From Candidatus Solincola quzhuomuensis (GTDB lineage Bacteria > Actinomycetota > Geothermincolia > Geothermincolales > RBG-13-55-18): 40,834 bases of DNA. The stretch covers positions 1-40,834 of the forward strand of contig JACVJF010000014.1 of assembly GCA_015711855.1 (NCBI GenBank), written 5' to 3'. A program made the position numbers and the translations under genes. Below, in pieces: positions 33,210-40,834 of the stretch (its first letter is position 1; each line of letters begins with the position of its first letter). A model generated the notes under the pieces. That model was given only the letters and a program-made list of their open reading frames with translations. It was not told where the DNA came from and made no database searches.

Positions 33210-35146
33210 CAGATCTCCAACTCCCTTCTCATGGCCATGTCGAAGAGGACCCGTTCGCGCTTGGCCATGATGCCCAAGGCCTCGCGCTTGCTGTCGATGT
33301 GGCTGAGGATCTTGCCCACCATCTTCTCCGGGTCCGGCTCGAAGTCCCAGGTGTTCTTGAAGAGCTCACCGTACTTTTTGAAGAGGAAATCGGTGACGTT
33401 CTTGGAACCCATGGTCGGCCACTTCACGCCGAACACGGTGTACACGCCGGAGGCCACGAAGTACTCCCCGATGGCGATGGCCTTCTCGCTCATCCATTCC
33501 GGCGCGCACCCGGCCACCGGTAGCTCGCTGATGTCGTCTCCCAGGCCTCCCTCGTGGACCATGGCCGTGCAGGCGATGAGGATACGGCTGTTGTCCACGC
33601 AGGACCCGCAGTGCAACACGGGCGGGATGCCCACCGCCTCGCAGATCTCCCACAGTCCCTGGGGGCAGATCTCCCGGGCCACCTCGGGGAGCATGAGTCC
33701 GGCCTTGGCCACCGACTGGGCTGCGCACCCGGTCATGACCACCAGGCAGCCGTTGGCGATGAGCTCCTTGACCACGCGCACGTGTATGTCGTCGTGCTTC
33801 ACGCGCGGGTTGTTGCACCCCACCACGCCCACCACGCCGCGGATGCGGCCGTCGATGACCCCGTCGTTGAGGGGCCGGTAGGAGGCGCGGAAGCGGCCGC
33901 CCAGCATGTAGTTGATGTACTCGTGGTTGAACCCGGCGATGAGGGACTCCTGGACGTCGGGGATGCGCACCTTCCCCCGCTTGGGGAAGTTCTCGATGGC
34001 TGCGGAGACGATCTCCTTGGCGATGTCCAGGGCGTGGTCCTCATGGAACTCGATGTGCCGGGCGTAGGGCATCTTGGCCTTGGGAGAGGTGGTGATGATG
34101 TCCGTGTGCAGGCAGCTGGCGATCTGCCCGATGCCCTGGTAAACGCATTGCACGTCCACCACCATGGCCTCCACGGCGCCGGTGAGGAGGGCCAGTTCCT
34201 GCTGGAGGACGTTGCCCGCCACCGGTATGCCGTGGCGGGTGAGGACCTCGTTGGCCGTGCAGCAGATGCCGGCCAGGTTGATCCCCTTAGCTCCCACCGC
34301 TTTGGCCTTCTCCTGCATCTCCGGGAGGCTGGCGGCCAGGACGATCATCTCCGAGAGGATGGGTTCGTGCCCGTGGACGATGATGTTGACCTCGTCCTCC
34401 TTGAGCACCCCCAGGTTGATCTTGGCCTCCAGGGGTACAGGGGTCTGGAAGAGTATGTCCTGGAGCTCGGTGCCGATCATTGATCCGCCCCATCCGTCGG
34501 CCAGGGCGGTGCGGGCGCAGGCCATGAGGATGTTCTCATAATCCTGGTCCACGCCGATGGAGGTGCGGTGCATGAGCTCCACGACCTCGCGGTCTATGCC
34601 CCTGGGGAACACTCCCAGCTGGCGCCATATCTCCTTCCGCGGCTCGGGAGCCCTCTGGGCGAAGGCCAGCTCGCCCTCTTGCTGCCCGAACATGGCCAGG
34701 CACCGCTCGCCCACTTCCAGGGCGATGTCGTTGATCTCCCGGTCCCCGATCTCCACGCCGAGATCCGCGGCCACCTCAAGTAGCTTGATGCGGTCCTTGA
34801 TCTCGTAGTCCTTGGCCTCGCCTTTGGCCGCCAAGATCAAGGTCTCGGCCACGGCGCGCCCGTGGTCGGAGTGGGCGGAAGCGCCGCCGCAGACCATGCG
34901 GGCGAAGTTGCGGGCCACGATGGTGTCCATGGTGGCCCCGCATACCCCTCGGCTCTCCTCGGGCTTCTTGGGGTTGATGCGGCAGGGTCCCATGTTGCAG
35001 ATGCGGCAGCAGCTACCCGCCTCCCCGAAGGCGCAGCCCTTCTGCTGTTCCACGCGGTCGAAGGCGGTCTCTTGCCCTTCTTCCTTGGCCTTCCTGAGCA
35101 TCTCCAGCGTGGCTTCGCACGCCGAAAGTTCCTCGAATTCTGCCAT
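33209..35146 (-). CDS. cooS: Ni-containing carbon monoxide dehydrogenase catalytic subunit
   Basis: 645 residues from the ATG at 35146, which has GGGAGGAAG upstream; the longer reading frame to 35329 adds 61 non-homologous residues. D- and B-cluster cysteines are C38, C46, C47, C50, C55 and C69, offset by one from C. hydrogenoformans CODH-II. C-cluster motifs include HGHEP, GICCTANE, HCGSCVDNSR and a C-terminal PVAGCAPEW. It interconverts CO2 and CO and here feeds AcsB. Also called acsA in acetogens. It lies 68 nt downstream of acsD. Confidence 0.98.
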   Translation of the reverse strand: MAEFEELSACEATLEMLRKAKEEGQETAFDRVEQQKGCAFGEAGSCCRICNMGPCRINPKKPEESRGVCGATMDTIVARNFARMVCGGASAHSDHGRAVAETLILAAKGEAKDYEIKDRIKLLEVAADLGVEIGDREINDIALEVGERCLAMFGQQEGELAFAQRAPEPRKEIWRQLGVFPRGIDREVVELMHRTSIGVDQDYENILMACARTALADGWGGSMIGTELQDILFQTPVPLEAKINLGVLKEDEVNIIVHGHEPILSEMIVLAASLPEMQEKAKAVGAKGINLAGICCTANEVLTRHGIPVAGNVLQQELALLTGAVEAMVVDVQCVYQGIGQIASCLHTDIITTSPKAKMPYARHIEFHEDHALDIAKEIVSAAIENFPKRGKVRIPDVQESLIAGFNHEYINYMLGGRFRASYRPLNDGVIDGRIRGVVGVVGCNNPRVKHDDIHVRVVKELIANGCLVVMTGCAAQSVAKAGLMLPEVAREICPQGLWEICEAVGIPPVLHCGSCVDNSRILIACTAMVHEGGLGDDISELPVAGCAPEWMSEKAIAIGEYFVASGVYTVFGVKWPTMGSKNVTDFLFKKYGELFKNTWDFEPDPEKMVGKILSHIDSKREALGIMAKRERVLFDMAMRRELEI

Positions 35147-35214
35147 GTCTACACTTCCTCCCGTGAATCGGTCTCGGGTCCTTCTCGGACCCATTTCGTC
35201 CATATATGCCAAGC

Positions 35215-36156
35215 CTACCCGGAAAGGTCGGCGATGAGTTGCTTCACCAAGCGTATGGATTCCGGATGGCGCAGTACCAGGATGTTCGCGCCGGCCAGGA
35301 GGAGGGCCACCGCGGTCACCGTCTCCCACATGATGCCGCGCTTCTCGGCATCACCCCACTCGGGGTATTCCTCCTCCGGGCTCTTGGCCTCCTTGGTCTT
35401 CCAGGCCTGGAAGCCGATGTTGGCCAACATGGGCATCTGGGTCATGGAGTCGTCCTGGAAAAGGCCGGCTATCTTTAGGCGCTCCATCACCGAGTAGGTG
35501 TATTCCAGGCCGTAGCCGAGGGCCCCGGTGGTGGGGTCGATGACCAGTTTTTCCGCCTCCATGCCCAGGTTGGTGAGGAGGATGTTCAGCTGCTTGGCCA
35601 GGTTGACGTCGATGGGGGTCATGCCGGAGACGGTCTGTTTGTAACCGATGGCCGGCGCCCCCACCTTCTTGAAGTTGTCCTCCTTGGCCGGTCCGATGAG
35701 CAGGTTCTTGCCCTCCGCCTTGGTGGAGACCACGCGGGCGATCTCGGCGTCCTTCTCCACGTCCTCCGTCCCGTATACGATTAACGGGACCTTGACCGCT
35801 TCCTCCACCTTGAGCACCGTCTCCGCCGCCTGCTCGGCGGGAGCGTCGGTCCCCTTGGGATCGGTGGAGGACAGGAGGAGGAAGACGGCGTCGGCGCCCC
35901 ATTCCTCCACGGCCTTCTTGGCCCAGGCCACGGGATCGTTCTTGACCTCGCCGAGGGCCTTCTCCAGCGCGGGTACCAGCTCGCCCGGCTCGTCCATGAC
36001 CTCGGCGGCCACGAGGGGCTTGTTGGGCATCTCGCCCTCCCAGAGGTAGAAGGGCAGGCAGTTCTCCCCTCCCACCTTCCTGGCCTTTTCACCGACCCCC
36101 AGTTCTACCTCGCGGATCTTGCCCTTGGCCGTTTCCGTCGGTAGGGTGAATGCCAT
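35215..36156 (-). CDS. acsD: Corrinoid iron-sulfur protein small subunit
   Basis: 313 residues from the ATG at 36156 (AAAGGAG seven nt upstream); the frame extends 10 more codons but without support. AcsD is a TIM-barrel protein that caps the corrinoid of AcsC. Family landmarks are GENCLPFYLWEGEMPNKPLVAAEVMD, LIVYGTEDVEKDAE, LLIGPAKEDNFKKVGA, VIDPTTGALGYGLEYTYSVMERLKIAGL and the C-terminal GIMWETVTAVALLLAGANILVLRHPESI. It is not adjacent to acsC: cooS and acsB lie between the two CFeSP subunits. The same general grouping is common, though order varies among acetogens. Confidence 0.97.
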   Translation of the reverse strand: MAFTLPTETAKGKIREVELGVGEKARKVGGENCLPFYLWEGEMPNKPLVAAEVMDEPGELVPALEKALGEVKNDPVAWAKKAVEEWGADAVFLLLSSTDPKGTDAPAEQAAETVLKVEEAVKVPLIVYGTEDVEKDAEIARVVSTKAEGKNLLIGPAKEDNFKKVGAPAIGYKQTVSGMTPIDVNLAKQLNILLTNLGMEAEKLVIDPTTGALGYGLEYTYSVMERLKIAGLFQDDSMTQMPMLANIGFQAWKTKEAKSPEEEYPEWGDAEKRGIMWETVTAVALLLAGANILVLRHPESIRLVKQLIADLSG

Positions 36157-36232
36157 CTCACTACTCCTTTCCGATGTCCAAATCACCAGTTAGTATGATA
36201 TTTCCAGCCTCCATCGAGGACCTTGATTCCCA

Positions 36233-37171
36233 TCATTCCAGACCGTGCTGCAGCTTGCAGGCCCGCAGGGCGTTCTTCATTAGCATGCGGTTGGTCACCG
36301 ACCCCACGCCTCCGGGCACCGGGGTGATGGCCTTCACCATGTCCTTGACGGCGTCGAAGGAGACGTCGCCCACCGTCTTGGTCTTGGGCTTGCCCTTCTC
36401 GTCCAGGACCGGCTCGCCCTTCTCGTCCAGGACCTTGACCCGGTTGATGCCCACGTCCACCACGATGGCCCCCTCCTTGACCTGATCCGGACCGATGAGG
36501 TCGGGCTTCCCGGCGGCCACGATGAGGATATCCGCCCCTTTGGTATGTTTTTCCAGATTGCCCTTCATGCTGGTGAAGACGTGGCAGACGGTGGTGGTGG
36601 CGTTGCGGTTGAGCATGAGGAAGGCCACCGGCTTGCCCACGATGTTGGAGTGGCCCACCACCACGATCTCCGCGCCCTCGTAGAAGTCCTTGGGATCCAT
36701 CTTCTCGTATTCCCGAGCGTAGCGATCCAGGATCTCCACCACCGCTGAGGGCGTGGCCGGGGGGAAGGTGGGCTCGCCCAGGGCCAGCTTGCCCATGTTG
36801 AAGGGGTGGAAGCAGTCGATGTCCTTGTTCACGTCGATGGAGTTGATCACCGCGCTGTCCGAGATGTGCTCGGGGAAGGGTCGTAGGGGGAGGATGCCGG
36901 AAACCGCCTTGTCGGCGTTGAGCCGCTTGACGATCTCCACCACTTCCTCCTCGGTGACGTTCGCCGGCGGGTTCTCGTTGAAGTAGTTGAAGCCCGCCTC
37001 CTGGCAGAACTTCTCCACCTGTCCCCTATACATACGGGCTCCGAAATCGTCCCCGACCAGCAGGGTGGCAATGCCGGGGGTTATCCCCTTGGCCTTCAGG
37101 GCCTCCGTCTCGGCAACGATCTCCTTCATCAGCTCCTCGCCGATGGCGACGCAATCGATGACCACGGTCAT
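36233..37171 (-). CDS. folD: FolD-type methylene-THF dehydrogenase, predicted to lack cyclohydrolase activity
   Basis: 312 residues with the FolD fold: VGDDFGARMYRGQVEK, SGILPLRPFPEHI, KDIDCFHPFNMGKL, VVGHSNIVGKP, ADILIVAAGKPDLI and TPVPGGVGSVT. E. coli FolD uses Y50, K54, Q98 and D121. Here the equivalents are Y48, V52, L96 and D119. Loss of the lysine and glutamine, with unchanged spacing, should abolish the cyclohydrolase step while allowing NAD(P)-dependent oxidation. The separate cyclohydrolase FchA is encoded 144 nt upstream. GHS instead of the usual GRS in the nucleotide site hints at NAD rather than NADP, weakly. A small insertion near residues 247-262 comes from a tandem duplication. 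The ATG at 37171 has AAAGGAG eight nt upstream. Confidence 0.93.
   Translation of the reverse strand: MTVVIDCVAIGEELMKEIVAETEALKAKGITPGIATLLVGDDFGARMYRGQVEKFCQEAGFNYFNENPPANVTEEEVVEIVKRLNADKAVSGILPLRPFPEHISDSAVINSIDVNKDIDCFHPFNMGKLALGEPTFPPATPSAVVEILDRYAREYEKMDPKDFYEGAEIVVVGHSNIVGKPVAFLMLNRNATTTVCHVFTSMKGNLEKHTKGADILIVAAGKPDLIGPDQVKEGAIVVDVGINRVKVLDEKGEPVLDEKGKPKTKTVGDVSFDAVKDMVKAITPVPGGVGSVTNRMLMKNALRACKLQHGLE
36387..36434 (-). repeat. 24-nt tandem duplication inside folD
   Basis: Two adjacent 24-nt units (36387-36410 and 36411-36434) differ at one base and encode VLDEKGEP followed by VLDEKGKP in the loop between the DVGINR and VGDV motifs. Other FolD proteins have a shorter loop here, so the duplication looks recent and tolerated. 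Confidence 0.85.
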
Positions 37172-37315
37172 ATGCCTCGCTCCTTTCCCTTTTCCGAAGG
37201 GGGTCCCTCCCTTCCTCCCACCTTAACTTCCGTCTTCCACCATGCATCTCCCGCCACACCTGGTCCGCATCTGCGGATTCGCGCGAAGGGAACGGGTGAG
37301 GATCGGATTCCGTCC

Positions 37316-37942
37316 CTAACCAAGCTTCTCGTAAGTAAGCCTCAGCACGCGCTCCCGCAAGCGGGCGGTCTCCTCGAGTATCTCCTGGATTCGTGTCCAG
37401 CGGGCTCCGGCGAAATCCCTGTCCTCGATGGCGTTCACGTTTATCTTCACGTTGAGGGCCGCGCTCTGGGCCGCCGCCTCGGCGAGGAGGACGGCCACCC
37501 CAGCGTCGCTCACCGCCCCCACATTCCCAATCTCCGCCGCCGTTTCCGAGAGGCGGGCCACCTGCAGGCACTTCTCGGCGATCTCGAAAGGTACCTCGGT
37601 GGCCTTCTTGAGGGCTTCCTGGATGCGGGCGGCACGCTCCGCCTTCCGCTCTTCCGTATCGCGGGGGAGCTTGTAGGCCTCGGATACGTCCGCGTAGACC
37701 TCGGTGTCCTTCTGAAGGAGAACCTGCAGGTCGGCGCGCAACCCCTCCGAATCCCGCAGCAGATCCTCCACGCGGTCCTGGACGCCGGCGTACTTTTCCT
37801 TGCCCAGGGTTAGATTGGCCACCATGGAGACGAGGGCCGCTCCCACGGCCCCTACCAACGCAGAAGCGGAGCCTCCACCGGGCTCCGGCGACCTGGAGGC
37901 GAGCTTGTCCAGGAATACGACCATGGGCTTCTCTACGTACAT
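37316..37942 (-). CDS. fchA: Methenyl-THF cyclohydrolase (cyclodeaminase/cyclohydrolase family)
   Basis: 208 residues from the ATG at 37942, which has GGGGAGGT seven nt upstream; the frame extends 23 codons further without support. The FchA/FTCD-C hallmark RSPEPGGGSASALVGAVGAALVSMVANLT is at the N-terminus, followed by long helices typical of the all-alpha fold (YADVSEAYKLPRDTEE, AEAAAQSAALNVKINVNAI). It hydrolyses 5,10-methenyl-THF to 10-formyl-THF or the reverse. Together with the altered FolD next to it, it supplies the cyclohydrolase step of the methyl branch. Confidence 0.93.
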   Translation of the reverse strand: MYVEKPMVVFLDKLASRSPEPGGGSASALVGAVGAALVSMVANLTLGKEKYAGVQDRVEDLLRDSEGLRADLQVLLQKDTEVYADVSEAYKLPRDTEERKAERAARIQEALKKATEVPFEIAEKCLQVARLSETAAEIGNVGAVSDAGVAVLLAEAAAQSAALNVKINVNAIEDRDFAGARWTRIQEILEETARLRERVLRLTYEKLG

Positions 37943-38029
37943 TGTCAGACCTCCCCGGTCCAAATCCAGATTATCGCACTTCTTCCCGCACAATTCCACC
38001 TTTTCCGACAAATACCCGCCTCATACCCC

Positions 38030-38797
38030 CTATTCCTCAAGGGTCCTCAGATAGCGGGACAAGATGTCCTCCACCGCCCGGCGAGCCGGGCTCTCCGGGG
38101 GAAGGTCGGTGATAGCCCTGCCCTCTTCGTCGAGGCTAACGACCAGGGGGTCCTCGGGGACCACTCCGGCCAATTCCAATTTCCCTTCCTCGGCGATGGT
38201 CCTCAGGTTATCCGGCAACCCGTCCCTTACCCTGGATACCACCAGGGCCATGCGGCGGATGTCCAACTTCAGCTCCCGAGCCAAGTCCCTGATGCGCAGG
38301 GCGGTGCGCACTCCCCGCACGGTGGGGTCGGAGGCGATGAACATCACGTCCACGCCGCGGGTCGTACGGCGGGAGAGGTGCTCCATCCCGGCCTCGTTGT
38401 CCATCACCACGTACTCGTACTGTCTGGTCATGATGTCCAGGTAGCGCCGGAAGATGTTGTTCAGGTAGCAGTAACAACCCGGGCCCTCCGGCCTTCCCAT
38501 GGAGATGAGGTCGAAACCCCTCTCCTCCACCAGGGCCTGCCGTAGCATGGTCTCCACCCACACCTCCTTGGACATACCGGCGGGTATGCGGGAGACGTTC
38601 TCCGTGAGGTATTCCCGCACCGCGCCGATGGTCTTCTCCGCGTGGGTTCCCAGGGCCTGGTCTAAGTTGGCGTTGGAGTCGGCGTCCACGGCCAGCACCG
38701 CCTTACCCGTGGTGCGCACCAGGTAGTCCACGGCCAGGGCGGAGAAGGTGGTCTTCCCCGTCCCTCCCTTGCCGGACACGGCGATGACGACGCTCAT
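38030..38797 (-). CDS. cooC: CooC-type nickel-insertion ATPase for CODH/ACS
   Basis: 255 residues from the ATG at 38797, one base after the acsV stop codon, with GGGGAGG nine nt upstream; the frame extends 14 more codons into acsV without support. The deviant Walker A GKGGTGKTT (9-17) places it in the MinD/CooC group. The paired cysteines of CooC, which bind metal at the dimer interface, appear in GPGCYCYLNN. DNEAGMEHLSRRTTRGVD matches CooC/AcsF maturation factors. Its role is ATP-dependent assembly of the nickel centres of CooS and/or AcsB. Confidence 0.95.
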   Translation of the reverse strand: MSVVIAVSGKGGTGKTTFSALAVDYLVRTTGKAVLAVDADSNANLDQALGTHAEKTIGAVREYLTENVSRIPAGMSKEVWVETMLRQALVEERGFDLISMGRPEGPGCYCYLNNIFRRYLDIMTRQYEYVVMDNEAGMEHLSRRTTRGVDVMFIASDPTVRGVRTALRIRDLARELKLDIRRMALVVSRVRDGLPDNLRTIAEEGKLELAGVVPEDPLVVSLDEEGRAITDLPPESPARRAVEDILSRYLRTLEE

Positions 38798-38798
38798 G

Positions 38799-40784
38799 TC
38801 AACCCGCCTCCCCGGCGGAAGCGACCTCCCCGCTCGCATAGTGCACCTTCCTTCTGGCCTCCAGCTTCTCCTTGACCGAGGGGAAGGCCTCCAGGTTGGT
38901 GTGGGGGAAGAAAAGGGCCGACAGGTAGTGCTCCATGAAAGCGGGGTTCATGGAAAGCTCCAGGTAGGTCATCTGACGGGCGATCTCGTTGGCCTTCTCC
39001 AGCATGTCCTTGGAGAGGGCGGAAAGGTGGGCTCCCAAAAGGGAACCGTTGCCCACGAACTTCATCTTTTCGTACCCGATGTCCGGGAGGAGGCCTATGT
39101 TCACCGCCTTATCCACCTCCAGATAGCGCCCGAAGGCCCCGGCGATGAGCAGCTCGTCGATCATGGAGACGTCCATGTCTACCGAGGAGAGGAGTATCTC
39201 GATGCCCGCATAGACGGCGGCCTTGGCGCGCATGAGGTTGTCGATGTCCACCTCGGTGATGACGATGTCCCGCCGGGTGGCCGAGTCCTCGGCGCGCACC
39301 AGCACGTACTCCGCCCCCCCTTCCGTGGCCCGCACCCGGTCGGTGGGGAGGTCGGTGTTTATCTTTCCCTTCTCGTTGATGATCCCGGTCATGAACATCT
39401 CGGAGAGGGCGTCGATCAACCCCGAGCCGCAGATCCCTATGGGTCTGCGATTGCCCACGGTGATGATCATGGGCTCGTAGTTCCCCGGGTTGATGCGCAC
39501 CTGCTCGATGGCCCCGCGGGTGGCTCGCATACCGTGCTTCACCCCACCTCCCTCGAAGGCTGGGCCCGCGGAGCAGGAACAGGAGAGCATCCATTCCCGG
39601 TTACCCAGGACCATCTCTCCGTTGGTCCCTATGTCGATGTACAGGGTGAGCTTGTCGGTGTTGAAGATGCCCGAAGCCAGCATCCCGGCCACGATGTCCC
39701 CGCCCACATAGGAAGCCACGCAGGGTATGGCGTACATATAAACCCCGGCGGCGATGCGCAGCCCGATGTCGCTGCACTTTATCCAGGGAAAGAAGGTGGC
39801 CGACGGTATGTAGGGCTCCTCGCGGATGTACTTGGGGTTTAGGCCCAGGAGGAGGTGGGTCATGGTGGTGTTTCCCGCCACCACCAGATGGGTTATGTTG
39901 CAGTATTCTATCCCCGCCTGCTCCACCAAGGTCTTGATGAGGTTCCAGATGGTCCCCACCACCACGGACTGCAGCTTGGCCAGCCCAGTGCCGCGGGTGG
40001 CATAGATGATGCGGGTGATGACGTCCTCGCCGAAGGCCACCTGGGCGTTGTAATCTGAGGCCCGCGCGGTGACCTCGCCGGTGCGCAGGTCGATGAGCTC
40101 CGCGGAGATGGTGGTGGTGCCCACGTCGATGGCGATGGCCGACTGGCGCTCCGTGGTGTCCCCTTGTTCGATACGTACGGCTCGGAGCTCCTCCCCGCTG
40201 TCCAGGACGGTCACCGTTATGTCCCAGTCGCTCTGTCGCAGCATGTTGGGGAGCCGTTGCAGAACCGGGTAGTCGATGACCACGTCGCGCAGCCCCGCCT
40301 CCACGGCCAGTGCTCGCTTGACGCGTTCGGCGTCGCTGACGTTGTCGTCGAGGGTGGGAGGGGGGAGGATGAGATGGACCTTGCGTATGGAGGGGTTGAG
40401 CTCCCAATGGGGGAGCCTCTTTTCCCAGTCGGCGGCGGACAGGAGGTGCCCGTGAGCGGGCACGGGTTCCTTGCGCTCGAATATCCTCTTGTCGCCGATG
40501 CGGGATTCGATGGGAACCCTCACTCGTAGGTCGGAAATCACCTTGGTCTGGCAGGCCAGGGCGTATCCCTGGGTTATCTCCGACTCACTGAGCTTGGGAT
40601 TGGGTTCCCTCTCCACCTCCCCTTCTTCGACCACCACCCGACACTTGCCGCAGGACCCGGAACCACCGCAGGAGGCGTTGACGTGCACGTCGGCATCCAT
40701 AGCCGCCTTAAGGAGGTTCTCCCCCCTGGGCACGACGATGTACCGGTTATCGGGCAAGAACAGTACTTTGCAGCTATCCTCCAA
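38799..40784 (-). CDS. acsV: Corrinoid-protein reactivator (RACo/AcsV), ASKHA ferredoxin protein
   Basis: 661 residues. The N-terminal plant-type [2Fe-2S] domain has C39, C45, C48 and C78 (ASCGGSGSCGKC, then LACQ). A linker and an ASKHA-type ATPase domain follow, with IAIDVGTTTISAELIDL, VVAGNTTMTHLL, DIGTNGEMVLGN and GICGSGLIDAL. RACo proteins reduce inactive Co(II) corrinoid of the corrinoid iron-sulfur protein to Co(I) at the cost of ATP. The start is TTG at 40784 with GGAGGA six nt upstream. Position directly before cooC and the acs genes matches the maturation group of other acetogens. Confidence 0.95.
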   Translation of the reverse strand: MEDSCKVLFLPDNRYIVVPRGENLLKAAMDADVHVNASCGGSGSCGKCRVVVEEGEVEREPNPKLSESEITQGYALACQTKVISDLRVRVPIESRIGDKRIFERKEPVPAHGHLLSAADWEKRLPHWELNPSIRKVHLILPPPTLDDNVSDAERVKRALAVEAGLRDVVIDYPVLQRLPNMLRQSDWDITVTVLDSGEELRAVRIEQGDTTERQSAIAIDVGTTTISAELIDLRTGEVTARASDYNAQVAFGEDVITRIIYATRGTGLAKLQSVVVGTIWNLIKTLVEQAGIEYCNITHLVVAGNTTMTHLLLGLNPKYIREEPYIPSATFFPWIKCSDIGLRIAAGVYMYAIPCVASYVGGDIVAGMLASGIFNTDKLTLYIDIGTNGEMVLGNREWMLSCSCSAGPAFEGGGVKHGMRATRGAIEQVRINPGNYEPMIITVGNRRPIGICGSGLIDALSEMFMTGIINEKGKINTDLPTDRVRATEGGAEYVLVRAEDSATRRDIVITEVDIDNLMRAKAAVYAGIEILLSSVDMDVSMIDELLIAGAFGRYLEVDKAVNIGLLPDIGYEKMKFVGNGSLLGAHLSALSKDMLEKANEIARQMTYLELSMNPAFMEHYLSALFFPHTNLEAFPSVKEKLEARRKVHYASGEVASAGEAG

Positions 40785-40834
40785 GCGACGTCCTCCGCGT
40801 GGTCAGAAGTCCTTTCCGGTCGATGCCCCGGTCC
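40785..40834 (-). other. Right edge; possible tail of an upstream gene
   Basis: Fifty bases remain before the edge. One minus-strand frame reads ten codons and stops at TGA (40803-40805); another stays open and ends just inside acsV. Either could be the 3' end of an upstream operon gene, but the stretch is too short to tell. The ribosome site of acsV (GGAGGA) lies at its left end. Confidence 0.25.

Noticed and set aside
35147-35329. N-terminal extension of cooS to 35329
   Set aside because: The extra 61 residues are unlike any CODH N-terminus and cover the spacer to acsD; the ATG at 35146 has a strong ribosome site and gives the expected cysteine numbering.

Overview
The window is a dense, high-GC bacterial segment in which every gene I can support lies on the minus strand, so transcription runs from high to low coordinates. 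Gene content points to an anaerobic autotroph or acetogen-like bacterium. The bacterial-type acetyl-CoA synthase, the FolD/FchA/MetVF methyl branch and GatCAB argue against an archaeon. Some uncultivated Actinobacteriota with a Wood-Ljungdahl pathway would fit, as would high-GC Firmicutes or Chloroflexota; the sequence alone does not settle the phylum.

Region 1 (about 40.8-19.6 kb) is an almost unbroken Wood-Ljungdahl locus. In transcription order it encodes a corrinoid-activating ASKHA ferredoxin protein (RACo/AcsV), CooC, FchA, FolD, AcsD, CooS, AcsB, AcsC, MetV, MetF, a short MetE/UroD-superfamily protein, LipA, AcsE, then NuoE-like, NuoF-like and FdhA. Many junctions overlap by 1-8 nt. 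Together these cover CO2 to formate (FDH), methenyl- to methyl-THF (FchA, FolD, MetVF), methyl transfer (AcsE, AcsCD) and CO/acetyl-CoA chemistry (CooS, AcsB), plus maturation factors. Formate-THF ligase is the only core step not seen. fdhA is read through an in-frame UGA followed by a hairpin matching the E. coli fdhF SECIS in loop sequence and distance, so FdhA is a selenoprotein of about 909 residues. FolD lacks two of the three cyclohydrolase residues, which fits the separate FchA encoded next to it.

Region 2 (19.6-17.0 kb) holds an acyl-CoA-ligase-like gene whose ATP-binding loop and catalytic lysine are both altered. It has its own likely promoter and terminator. A DedA-family membrane protein gene follows.

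Region 3 (16.9-8.3 kb) is an Mrp/Mbh-type membrane complex: MrpE, MrpF, MrpG, MbhD-like, a fused MbhE-MrpB, MrpC, then three separate antiporter-like subunits (MrpD-like, a second MrpD/NuoM-like and a NuoL-like protein with a C-terminal lateral-helix extension). A 140-residue protein follows that looks like a free-standing copy of that extension, then a small signal-peptide/one-TM protein. No hydrogenase or other redox subunit is present.

Region 4 (8.1 kb to the left edge) is mostly housekeeping: a UPF0280 protein, LigA, GatC, an unrecognised 7-TM protein, GatA, GatB, a zinc-ribbon membrane protein and the start of another membrane protein cut by the window edge. I see no tRNA, rRNA, CRISPR array or insertion sequence. 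No non-coding gap exceeds 300 bases; the longest are 17703-17948 and 7178-7398.
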